NCBI GenBank assembly: GCA_035525055.1
Contig: DATLEZ010000033.1
Span: forward strand, 1 to 23,958
Reading direction: 5' to 3'
DNA: 23,958 bases
Source of the DNA: DATEEG01 sp035525055
Lineage (GTDB): Bacteria > Actinomycetota > Acidimicrobiia > Spongiisociales > ZC4RG35
The stretch's first letter is position 1. Each line of letters begins with the position of its first letter. The notes below the pieces were generated by a model. The model was not told where the DNA came from, made no database searches, and was given only the letters and a program-made list of their open reading frames with translations. The position numbers were made by a program, and so were the translations under genes. Below are positions 14,810-21,109 of this stretch, piece after piece.

Positions 14810-15375
14810 GTGGGAGCCTCCGATGATCTGGAAGAGGGCGAGCCGGGATAGAGAACCTCGAACTTGGCGCGCAGGCGAGATTGGGCGCGAGAGACACGCT
14901 TGGAGACTGTGTCCTCTTTGAGACCGAGCACCGCGCCGATCTCGCGATGAGAAAGACCATCCCAGGAGACCAGGCGCAACAACTCTCGGTCGGTTTCTCG
15001 AAGGGAATTGAGGGCCCCATGAACGGCTTCCTCCTCTTCTCGGCGAATGATCGGTACGTCCGCCGACTCGGGATACTCCGACGGAAGGCCGGTCAGGCGA
15101 GCCGACAGCCGTCCCCGACGGGCTCTGCCGCGGTACTGATTGCCGACCACCCGATAGGCCGCCGCCAGCAGCCACGCCCTGGCCATCTCGTTGTCAGGTA
15201 TCTGGTCGAGACGCCGCCAGGCGATGGCAAATACCTCGGCCGCGCTGTCCTCGGCGTCGTTGGAACTGAGGCGGCGCAGGCAGTAGCGATAAACGTCGGC
15301 GTGATGCCGATCGAAGAGTTCATTGAAGCGCTGCTCGGCATCAGTGTTGATGGCTACGACTGTCCTCGGTGACAC
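14806..15375 (-). CDS. ECF-type RNA polymerase sigma factor
   Basis: A 189-residue sigma-70 family protein of the extracytoplasmic-function type. Region 2 spans about 12-85: FNELFDRHHADVYRYCLRRL, then DAEDSAAEVFAIAWRRLDQIP. Region 4 spans about 115-165: LRETDRELLRLVSWDGLSHR then EIGAVLGLKEDTVSKRVSRA, a clear helix-turn-helix. GTG at 15375 starts within a 6-bp inverted repeat. It heads the overlapping operon. The next gene encodes a one-TM protein with an extracellular sensor-like portion, the usual arrangement for a sigma factor and its membrane-bound antagonist. Divergent from the frameshifted secreted-protein gene at 15442. Confidence 0.93.
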   Translation of the reverse strand: MSPRTVVAINTDAEQRFNELFDRHHADVYRYCLRRLSSNDAEDSAAEVFAIAWRRLDQIPDNEMARAWLLAAAYRVVGNQYRGRARRGRLSARLTGLPSEYPESADVPIIRREEEEAVHGALNSLRETDRELLRLVSWDGLSHREIGAVLGLKEDTVSKRVSRAQSRLRAKFEVLYPGSPSSRSSEAPT

Positions 15376-15388
15376 TCAGTTAAGTGTC
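15371..15388. promoter_or_regulatory. Inverted repeat at the sigma-factor start
   Basis: GACACT (15371-15376) and AGTGTC (15383-15388) form perfect 6-bp arms with a 6-nt spacer, overlapping the GTG start of the sigma gene and facing the divergent gene. Possible operator or leader hairpin. Weak evidence. Confidence 0.3.
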
Positions 15389-15441
15389 CGGATGCCACCG
15401 CAGCTGACACGTCGGTACGATCGCCAGGCCACTCCGGAGGT

Positions 15442-15925
15442 GTGAGCCTGAATCGAGGTCTCGCTGCGGTCATCGGTGCTGCGATCATCGCGAGTGCAGG
15501 GCTTGTCATCGTTTTAAAAGGAAAACGGCGACGACGCTCCGGCGGTGACCGACTGGTACGGATGCCACGACAACCACGCAGGGCGCGGTCGATGAGGCCG
15601 CCCTCGACATTCCGTTGGTGCCCGAGTCCGAACTTCCCGAGGGGTTCCCGCCCGTTCCTGTTCCGGCGGGTGGAGCCTTAGACGAAACTATCGAGTTCTT
15701 CCTTGAGGAGTCGGTCACCTTTGAGTTCCCCCCCGGCTCTCTGCCAGACCTGGTTCCTTCTACGAAGCTTGGTTCGCCACCCAGGGGATCGATCCGGGAC
15801 CGACCTTCGGTTCAAGCCCGTCGCGATTCTGGGACGTGATGGTGGACGGCGAGCGGGTCAAGTTCGAGCTCTTTGTCATCGAAGGAACGGACAGAGTCCG
15901 GCTCTCGATCTTGTACTTCGAGTGA
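15442..15925 (+). pseudogene. Frameshifted gene for a small secreted or membrane-anchored protein
   Basis: From GTG 15442 the first frame encodes a signal/anchor helix (RGLAAVIGAAIIASAGLVIV). It then degenerates near the TTTTAAAAGGAAAA run (about 15511-15525). A second frame carries a Thr/acidic linker (GTDATTTTQGAVDEAALDIP) and SELPEGFPPVPVPAGGALDE up to FEFPPG. Near a run of seven C (about 15727) the coding frame shifts again, and the third frame reads FYEAWFATQGIDPGP, then SRFWDVMVDGERVKFELFVI, to TGA at 15925. At least two, probably three, indels are needed. All three segments look coding, so this is a recent pseudogene or an assembly error in homopolymers. The family is not recognised. 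Divergent from the sigma operon, so it could have been a regulated partner. Confidence 0.75.
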
Positions 15926-15982
15926 CGCCGGAGCTGGGTTGCTCGGCGTCGGACCGCCGGTCCTCCCTACAAGCTGACAGAG

Positions 15983-16555
15983 CTAGAGCGGGTCGCCCAT
16001 GTTGAGCATTGCAACGAGAGCTTCGATCCGCAGAGCTCGGGCGGCCGGCACCTTAGTGTGGTGAACGCGATAGAGAATTGAGTAGCGACTTGATGCGTTG
16101 AGCGCCTCGAACGCGGCCGCGGCGGCCGGGTCGGCATCGAGGGCAAGCTGCAGATCGTCGGGCACGTCCATGTTGGTGGGACTCGCATAGGCGTCATCCC
16201 AACGGCCGTCCGCTTTGGCCCTCTCGATCTCCTGGAAGCCGGCGGGCCGCATCAAGCCTCGCCCGATCAGCGTCTGGACTTTGTCACGGTTGATCTGCGA
16301 CCAACGGCTTCGCGACCGTCGAGGGGTGAATCGCTGAAGAAACCATTGATCGTCAAAGCTCTGACGTTGCCCATCGATCCAGCCGTAGGAGAGTGCCCAA
16401 TCGACGGCCTCCTGATAGGTGATCGACGGTATTCCCGAAGCCTTCTTGGCGATCTTCAGCCAGAGCCCATCCGAACTCGCATGGTTCTCCTCGAGCCATT
16501 CCTGCCACGCAGCCGGCGATTGGTAGGCGATAGTTGGCAAGTGATCCTGTGGCAT
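15983..16555 (-). CDS. YdeI/OmpD-associated family protein
   Basis: A 190-residue protein of the YdeI-like family. It has the characteristic N-terminal block WQEWLEENHASSDGLWLKIAKK, SITYQEAVDWALSYGWIDGQ and FTPRRSRSRWSQINRDKV, followed by the C-terminal YdeI domain with ALNASSRYSILYRVHHTKVP and RALRIEALVAML. Members are small cytosolic proteins linked to bacteriocin/antimicrobial tolerance in some species. The biochemical role is unknown. ATG 16555 gives the standard N-terminus. A copy of the ~155-bp dispersed repeat begins 86 nt upstream of this start. Confidence 0.92.
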   Translation of the reverse strand: MPQDHLPTIAYQSPAAWQEWLEENHASSDGLWLKIAKKASGIPSITYQEAVDWALSYGWIDGQRQSFDDQWFLQRFTPRRSRSRWSQINRDKVQTLIGRGLMRPAGFQEIERAKADGRWDDAYASPTNMDVPDDLQLALDADPAAAAAFEALNASSRYSILYRVHHTKVPAARALRIEALVAMLNMGDPL

Positions 16556-16640
16556 GGAACCCGTGTCGACATCGTACGGGATCGCAGGCCTTCGGGGGCG
16601 ATACCAGAACCGTCCTGGAAGACACTGCGTCTCCGGCCGA

Positions 16641-16795
16641 AGGTTGTGAAGGTTTTAGCACCGCTTGGTTGCGAGAAGCGACCCACACCCCGGCGGGTTT
16701 GAGCGGTGTGAAGGTTTTTGCACCCAACAGGGCCAGCGGCCTCGAGCTAGGTGGTGATGGTGTTGGGCTACCGGTCAACGCGCGGAGAATCAAGC
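16641..16795. repeat. Dispersed ~155-bp element, copy A
   Basis: Almost identical to copy C (20115-20270) over its full length, and to copy B (18491-18605) over the first ~115 bp. Contains the 17-mer GTGAAGGTTTTAGCACC (16646-16662) and its variant GTGAAGGTTTTTGCACC (16708-16724), 62 nt apart. It ends with GAGAATCAAGC. Sequence from 16796 to 16998 is unassigned apart from a perfect CCGGAGCTCCGG palindrome near 16905. In the leftward direction it lies 5' of the YdeI-like gene. Confidence 0.9.
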
Positions 16796-16998
16796 ACCGC
16801 GGATCGGGGCCCGCCGCTGCATCCACACTCGTTGACCCAGCAAACGCGTCGGACGCGAGCCGTCGGGCAAAACAGAACTGGCGACTCGCGACTTCTGAGA
16901 CCGGAGCTCCGGAGGCGGGTGTTCGTTGAGTCGGTGGTTTCGCCGGTCCCGCACCTCCTTTTGACGAACGCCGAAAAAGGCGATCAGGATGAGCCCGA

Positions 16999-18390
16999 TC
17001 AGCCGGCGGGTGCGGACAACGCGACCTCGTCGAGATACGACTTGATCCCAGGGACACCGGTGAGGACCCGCTTGAAGTACTCGTCCACCGCGCTCATGGC
17101 GTCGGTTCGCGCGTCGGAGACGTCACCGGCGATTTCGGCGGCATCGTCCCGTCGGCTCACCGCGTTCCTCAAGCGGAGAAGCCGGGCCACCATCTTGCTT
17201 TCGGCGTGTCCTTCGAGAGCAGCCACGGCGGACATGATCAGTTGGTCGACCTGGGTGACCATGCTCTCCGTTTCGAAAATGTCACCGGCATCGGCTGCCT
17301 CCTCGAGCGCTCGCAAGAGTGCCGCCACCTGATAGAGGGCGGTCACCGGCTCGTCGAACAACTCCCTGATGTAGGCGGCCTCGGCGTAACGGCCGGTGAG
17401 GCGAAAGATGTTGTACATCCGCCTGGCAGCCTTCCCATAGTTGGGGCTGACCACCGTGTATTTGTAGACCTCCTCGGTGAGACGGTCCACGTACTCGGCC
17501 ACGGAGTCGGCTCCCATGTTCTTCACCAGCCGGGTGAACAGCGGGATCGAGTCGATGTCGAGATAGACCTCCTGGAAGTATGGGTCGAGGAACCCGTCGA
17601 GCGGAGTGACGGTTCCGTCAGGCGCCTCCCATGTGGCGTCGAGCACGTTCGAGGCGTTGGCCACTCCACCATGGCTGGGGTCGGCGACTATCCAATCGAG
17701 CTTGCACCAACCCGGGTCGGCGGCGGCTTCGGCCCAGGTGAGGATCGCCCTCTCGCCTCCCTCCGTCACATACTCGACTCCACCCTTCTCGACCTGCTCC
17801 GGTGTCCACGAGACCGGCGATCCCGGCTGAGCCTTCTCCTCTCCAACCGTTGCTGACACCGGCCAACTTCCGAACTTGACCTCTTGCAGCCGGTACCCGG
17901 GCCCGGCCATCACCGACATAGCCTTGTCGCGAATCAGGTCGCCGAGGAGAGCGCAAGCCGTTTCGCGGGTTACGGTCCGGATGTGGATGCGCTCGAAGAA
18001 GTCGCAATCCCCCGGGAACCGATGCACCCGATTCTGGGCGGATGAGCCCGATAGCGCCAACGCTGTGAGTACATCTGGGGGGAAGTCCTCGAAACCGACG
18101 ATGGATGCGATGTGCCGATACCGCCCCAGCTCGTTTTCGTCGAGGTCGGCCATGGTGACCAGATGGCCGTAAACGCCGGTGTTGACATCAATCTCGAGTG
18201 GTCGTGACGCCTCGCGCGACACTGCCTCGATCCACTTTCTGGCTTCGCCCTCGTCGAGTTCCACCCCCATGTCTTTTGCTGCTCTGAGCACTACCTCGAT
18301 CGAGTCCTCGGAAAGTTTCGTACCTGGGTCGGTCAGAATCGTCTCCTCTTGATCCTGCGATCCTATGACCCCGGGCTTAACACCGGCCAA
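16999..18390 (-). CDS. Hypothetical protein with nucleotidyltransferase-fold signature
   Basis: A protein of up to 463 residues that I cannot assign to a named family. Residues 112-132 read LALSGSSAQNRVHRFPGDCD then FF: a GS followed after about 11 residues by D-x-D, the core pattern of the polymerase-beta nucleotidyltransferase fold. A later helix PNYGKAARRMYNIFRLTGRY (about 336-355) resembles the helical region behind such domains. No signal peptide or TM. The start is uncertain. The open frame begins with TTG 18390, but the best ribosome binding site (GAGGAG) is near 18345 and points to a rare ATT/CTG near 18336-18339. Repeat copy B lies about 100 nt upstream. It may be a stand-alone RNA- or nucleotide-modifying enzyme. 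Confidence 0.7.
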   Translation of the reverse strand: MAGVKPGVIGSQDQEETILTDPGTKLSEDSIEVVLRAAKDMGVELDEGEARKWIEAVSREASRPLEIDVNTGVYGHLVTMADLDENELGRYRHIASIVGFEDFPPDVLTALALSGSSAQNRVHRFPGDCDFFERIHIRTVTRETACALLGDLIRDKAMSVMAGPGYRLQEVKFGSWPVSATVGEEKAQPGSPVSWTPEQVEKGGVEYVTEGGERAILTWAEAAADPGWCKLDWIVADPSHGGVANASNVLDATWEAPDGTVTPLDGFLDPYFQEVYLDIDSIPLFTRLVKNMGADSVAEYVDRLTEEVYKYTVVSPNYGKAARRMYNIFRLTGRYAEAAYIRELFDEPVTALYQVAALLRALEEAADAGDIFETESMVTQVDQLIMSAVAALEGHAESKMVARLLRLRNAVSRRDDAAEIAGDVSDARTDAMSAVDEYFKRVLTGVPGIKSYLDEVALSAPAG

Positions 18391-18490
18391 ACGCCGACAA
18401 TTTCCGTTGGAAATCTCTCTTGGTGACTCGAACTACCCAGCCGCCGGTGACAGAGAGGGTCTTCTCGTCGAGTTGCCACGGATCGCTAGC

Positions 18491-18605
18491 TTGTGAAGGT
18501 TTTAGCACCGCTGCGGTGCGAGAAGCGACCCACACCAGGGCGCGATTGAGCGGCGTGAAGGTTCTTGCACCTAACAGTGCGGGCGGCTTCGAGCTAAGGG
18601 GTCAG
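18491..18605. repeat. Dispersed ~155-bp element, copy B (truncated)
   Basis: Carries the two 17-mers at 18493-18509 and 18555-18571, again 62 nt apart, with the palindrome GCACCGC-t-GCGGTGC between them. Similarity to copies A and C stops after GAGCTAAGG. Lies 5' of the nucleotidyltransferase-like gene when read leftwards. The rest of 18391-18908 holds only this element, unassigned sequence and the tRNA-Arg fragment. Confidence 0.88.
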
Positions 18606-18707
18606 AAGTAGCGGCGTCACAGGATGATCAGACGGCGGCAATTACAGGCACAGTCTGGAATTCGGCTGTCGATCGAATGAGCGATCCTCAGACCTTGCTT
18701 TCACCGC

Positions 18708-18774
18708 CGGAAACCCTCCTAGAGATGGGAAATCGAGCGCCCGTAGCTCAATTGGATAGAGCGTCTGACTCACG
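18708..18774 (+). pseudogene. Broken tRNA-Arg 5' half with leader, copy 1
   Basis: A leader CGGAAACCCTCcTAGA precedes GCGCCCG (18737), then TAGCTCAATTGGATAGAGC (D-arm complete) and TCTGACT, where similarity to tRNA-Arg ends inside the anticodon loop. There is no anticodon 3' stem, T-arm or acceptor 3' strand. The leader matches that of the copy at 23387. Confidence 0.85.
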
Positions 18775-18908
18775 GTGGCGGCTCATGTCGATGTCGCCGT
18801 CACGATTCGAGAGTACGCGATGACGCTGCAAGTCATCGAATGGCACGGTGTCTTGCTGGCGATCTCCTCACCGCGGACATCGCCACGGCTCCTAAGGTCT
18901 GCATTGCC

Positions 18909-19292
18909 ATGACGATCAAGCTCAACCACACCATCGTCTTCTCGCGCGACAAAGACGCCTCGTCGACTTTCTTGACGAACCTCTTCGGGCTGCCGGCACC
19001 GGTGCCATTCGGCCCGTTCCTCGGTGTCGAGGTGGGCAACGAGGTAACGCTGGACTTCTACGATGAAGAAGGTCAAGGAACCCCTCAGCACTACGCCTTC
19101 CTCGTGGGGGAAGACGAGTTCGACCAGATCTTCGGCCGCGTCAAGGCGCGCGGGATCGACTACTGGGCCGATCCCGGACACCGCCTGCAGGGCGAGATCA
19201 ATACCCACGACGGTGGTCGTGGCGTGTACTTCGACGATCCGAGCGGGCACATCCTCGAGATCATCACGAGGCCCTACTCCAAAGCTCGATAG
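18909..19292 (+). CDS. VOC-family (glyoxalase/dioxygenase superfamily) protein
   Basis: A 127-residue vicinal-oxygen-chelate protein made of two beta-alpha-beta-beta-beta halves. Residues include LNHTIVFSRDKDASSTFLTN (4-23, with the first metal-ligand histidine position), HYAFLVGEDEFDQIF (about 61-75) and GRGVYFDDPSGHILEIITRP (about 103-122, with the terminal glutamate ligand). It may be a dioxygenase, lyase or resistance protein, and the substrate is not visible. ATG 18909 is chosen over an in-frame start at 18840, because the fold begins right after it. It follows the broken tRNA-Arg copy and may be a late arrival at that spot. Confidence 0.88.
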   Translation: MTIKLNHTIVFSRDKDASSTFLTNLFGLPAPVPFGPFLGVEVGNEVTLDFYDEEGQGTPQHYAFLVGEDEFDQIFGRVKARGIDYWADPGHRLQGEINTHDGGRGVYFDDPSGHILEIITRPYSKAR

Positions 19293-19413
19293 TCCCGGGG
19301 ACGGCGCCACGCCGAGCACTCAGTCGGCCCAATCACACGCTGGCTGTTCCGGGGGCCAATGTTGATTGCGAATCCAAGACGCCGGGGCGCTACTTGGGCG
19401 ATAGAGGATTTGG

Positions 19414-19433
19414 CTCATCAGGTGACTGATGAG
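19414..19433. terminator. Hairpin between convergent VOC and OsmC genes
   Basis: CTCATCAG-gtga-CTGATGAG: 8 perfect base pairs closed by a GTGA tetraloop. It lies between two convergent genes. No U-tract follows on either strand, so terminator function is only possible. Sequence 19293-19571 otherwise shows no gene. Confidence 0.4.
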
Positions 19434-19571
19434 GCTGAGGGTCTGATATGCCTAGCACGCTCTCTATCTGATCTTCACCGGAAGCCCTCGTGGGGCCATC
19501 GCGATGATTCGCCTCCGAACGAATCGGGCTCTCGAGGGTTTGACGTCGCCCGCCACTCGATCGGCGGGGGC

Positions 19572-20081
19572 TTAGGTGTTGATCTCGATCCGGGTCGGCA
19601 CTGCCCTTATCACTGCATCGGACACCGGGCAATGGTCGATCGCCCACTGAGCGACCTCGGCCACCAGCTCAGTGCCGTTCCCATCGGCCGAAACCTGCAG
19701 GTTGATCCGCATGGTGAGCGGTCCGGACGGGACCGAGGGGTCGAGACCGAGTATCCCATAGTCATCGGACTCGCTGTCCACCTCCACTTCGCAGGTGAAA
19801 CCTTCGATCCCAAGCTGAGCGGCACGCATCACCGCCAACGAAGTCACGCACGCAGCCACTGCAGCCCGCAGGTACCACCCCGGACTCGGCGCCGAGCCAC
19901 CACCTCCAACCCCACCCGGCATGTCGGTGGTCAAGATTTCGCCCGCCGGTCCCTCCACCCTCATCCGGAGGCCCTCTTCGACTCTGGCCCGGGCAAAGGA
20001 GTCGGTGTACCGAGCTTCCTCCCGGTGGGCGGCCAAGTAAGCACCGGCGCTCTCGATCGCGGTGCGGATTCCATCGGTCAT
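19572..20081 (-). CDS. OsmC-family protein
   Basis: A 169-residue OsmC/Ohr-type protein, a family of thiol-dependent peroxidases that detoxify organic hydroperoxides. Both redox-active cysteines are present: C78 in LRAAVAACVTSLAV and C151 in IDHCPVSDAV. The glycine-rich GGVGGGGSAPSPG lead (56-68) is also typical. Whether it is a true Ohr or a YhfA/OsmC subfamily member is not clear. The frame is open up to 20201, but that part is only repeat copy C read in frame. ATG 20081 begins the family sequence. The repeat ends 34 nt upstream, so it must contain or displace this gene's promoter. Confidence 0.91.
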   Translation of the reverse strand: MTDGIRTAIESAGAYLAAHREEARYTDSFARARVEEGLRMRVEGPAGEILTTDMPGGVGGGGSAPSPGWYLRAAVAACVTSLAVMRAAQLGIEGFTCEVEVDSESDDYGILGLDPSVPSGPLTMRINLQVSADGNGTELVAEVAQWAIDHCPVSDAVIRAVPTRIEINT

Positions 20082-20114
20082 CGGGCCCTCGTCTTTCTCC
20101 GGTGCTCCCGCCAA

Positions 20115-20270
20115 AGGTTGTGAAGGTTTTAGCACCGCTGCGGTGCGAGAAGCGACCCACACCCCGGCGGGTTTGAGCGGTGTGAAGGTTTTCGCACCCA
20201 ACAGGGCCAGCGGCCTCGAGCTAGGTGGTGATGGTGTTCGGTTACCGGTACAACGCGCGGAGAATCAAGC
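20115..20270. repeat. Dispersed ~155-bp element, copy C
   Basis: Full-length copy, near-identical to copy A. The 17-mers are at 20120-20136 and 20182-20198 (62 nt apart). The palindrome GCACCGC-t-GCGGTGC and a CACACC...GGTGTG hairpin lie between them. Its right end GAATCAAGC runs directly into a tRNA-Arg 5' half, so its end doubles as that tRNA's leader. Confidence 0.9.
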
Positions 20271-20389
20271 GCCCGTAGCGCAATTGGATAGAACATCTGA
20301 CTACGGAGCATCCGCCACTGAACGCTGTGCTAGCCAGCGAAATCCCAGGTCACTGTGGAGCGTAAAGGCCAGAATCAGACGCTGTAACG
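20269..20389 (+). pseudogene. tRNA-Arg-headed element, copy 2
   Basis: GCGCCCG, a D-arm (GCGC replacing GCTC, with GAAC opposite) and TCTGACTACGGA form a tRNA-Arg(ACG) 5' half (20269-20307). A 66-nt insert then precedes ATCAGACGCTGTAACG (20374-20389), where TCAGA could close the anticodon stem. The insert and tail are shared with the copy at 23387. No T-arm is present, and the acceptor 3' strand is not recognisable (CGTAGGT). Sequence 20390-20487 shows nothing further. Confidence 0.8.
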
Positions 20390-20487
20390 TAGGTGACTTC
20401 CGGTTCCCAATGGAGTGTCCGTGATCCACCCTCGCCGGCTCTGCCAGCCACTGTCGCCCCTATTCGGTGAAGTCAAAGCCCGCCCCG

Positions 20488-20751
20488 CTAGCGGGTCAAG
20501 TTTGTTTCTGAATAGGTTTCGATAGGGCTGACACCCCACGCCGCACTTTCAGGTAGGTCCCGGTGAAGGCGATGGAGGAACTTGACAGCCCATTGGTGGG
20601 CGAGCCGATGGTGCTCGGCTTCGTCGTCGAATCCAATTGTCTCATGACGTTGAGCCAAGAGGCGGATCGGCCCAGATAGTTGAAAAACAAGGTCTTTGGA
20701 TGTGGCAAGGAGATAGTTCCCGCACTCCAGGTTCCCGGGTTGACCTCCCAC
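20488..20751 (-). CDS. Hypothetical small protein downstream of the winged-helix regulator
   Basis: An 87-codon frame starting with GTG 5 nt after the regulator stop, on the same strand. The middle (GFDDEAEHHRLAHQWAVKFL) looks helical and uses GC-rich third positions. The ends are lower in GC and less convincing. No family is recognised and there is no signal peptide or TM. Close spacing to the regulator is the main argument that it is real. Confidence 0.35.
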   Translation of the reverse strand: MGGQPGNLECGNYLLATSKDLVFQLSGPIRLLAQRHETIGFDDEAEHHRLAHQWAVKFLHRLHRDLPESAAWGVSPIETYSETNLTR

Positions 20752-20756
20752 CAGGC

Positions 20757-21026
20757 TCAGTCGCCGAGAACTTCCAGGAGTTCACCGAGCGTGCGCCTGT
20801 TGGTCGAACCGGGCAATGGGAGATCGGTCTGGATCCGGTATCGGTTGCGCCGCCCGATCTTCTCCTTGATCAGATACCCCGCTTCGGTCAACTGCAACAC
20901 GATCCCGTAGGCAGTTCGCTCCGTGACTCCGAGTTCGCTGGCGAGGTCCCGCAGGCGGGCCTCAGGGTTGCGAGCGATCAGTAGGAGCGTGCGAGCATGA
21001 TTTGTCCACAGGCTCCACTTCGGCAT
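20757..21026 (-). CDS. Small winged-helix (MarR/ArsR-like) transcriptional regulator
   Basis: An 89-residue DNA-binding protein. The helix-turn-helix reads ARLRDLASELGVTERTAYGI (about 23-42), followed by the wing VLQLTEAGYLIKEKIGRRNR (about 43-62) and YRIQTDLPLPG. The opening MPKWSLWTNHARTLLLIARN is characteristic of a family common in high-GC Actinobacteria. It has no ligand domain. ATG 21026 is chosen because it begins this conserved block, whereas the frame upstream covers the intergenic region. It is divergent from the ice-binding/SLH gene. Direct repeats in the 83-bp gap are candidate binding sites, so it may control that gene and itself. Confidence 0.88.
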   Translation of the reverse strand: MPKWSLWTNHARTLLLIARNPEARLRDLASELGVTERTAYGIVLQLTEAGYLIKEKIGRRNRYRIQTDLPLPGSTNRRTLGELLEVLGD

Positions 21027-21059
21027 GGCTTCTGCCGATACTAACCCTGGCAATCTGTC

Positions 21060-21096
21060 TCTAGTGTTAGGAAACAATAAAAAGGATTCTAGTGTT
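21060..21096. promoter_or_regulatory. Direct repeats in the regulator/surface-protein divergent region
   Basis: TCTAGTGTT occurs at 21060-21068 and 21088-21096, 28 nt apart, flanking an AT-rich core (GAAACAATAAAAAGG) that stands out against the GC-rich background. Likely promoter area, with possible operator sites for the adjacent winged-helix protein. Confidence 0.45.
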
Positions 21097-21109
21097 GTGA
21101 AGCAGCTGT

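Noticed and set aside
14810..15175. 122-residue N-terminal extension of the propeller/hydrolase protein
   Set aside because: It overlaps the sigma-factor coding region in another frame and is Arg/Ser/Pro-rich nonsense. GTG 14809 with GTGA overlap is a better start.
18783..19319. Leftward 178-codon frame opposite the VOC gene
   Set aside because: The plus-strand frame has clear VOC motifs. The leftward frame is its shadow.
20082..20201. 40-residue extension of the OsmC protein (GAKTFTPLKPAGV...)
   Set aside because: The same peptide can be read from every copy of the dispersed repeat, so it is repeat DNA and not protein.
16641..20270. CRISPR array made from the recurring 17-mers
   Set aside because: There are only two 17-mers per copy, the sequence between them is conserved rather than variable, and copies are kilobases apart with no cas genes.
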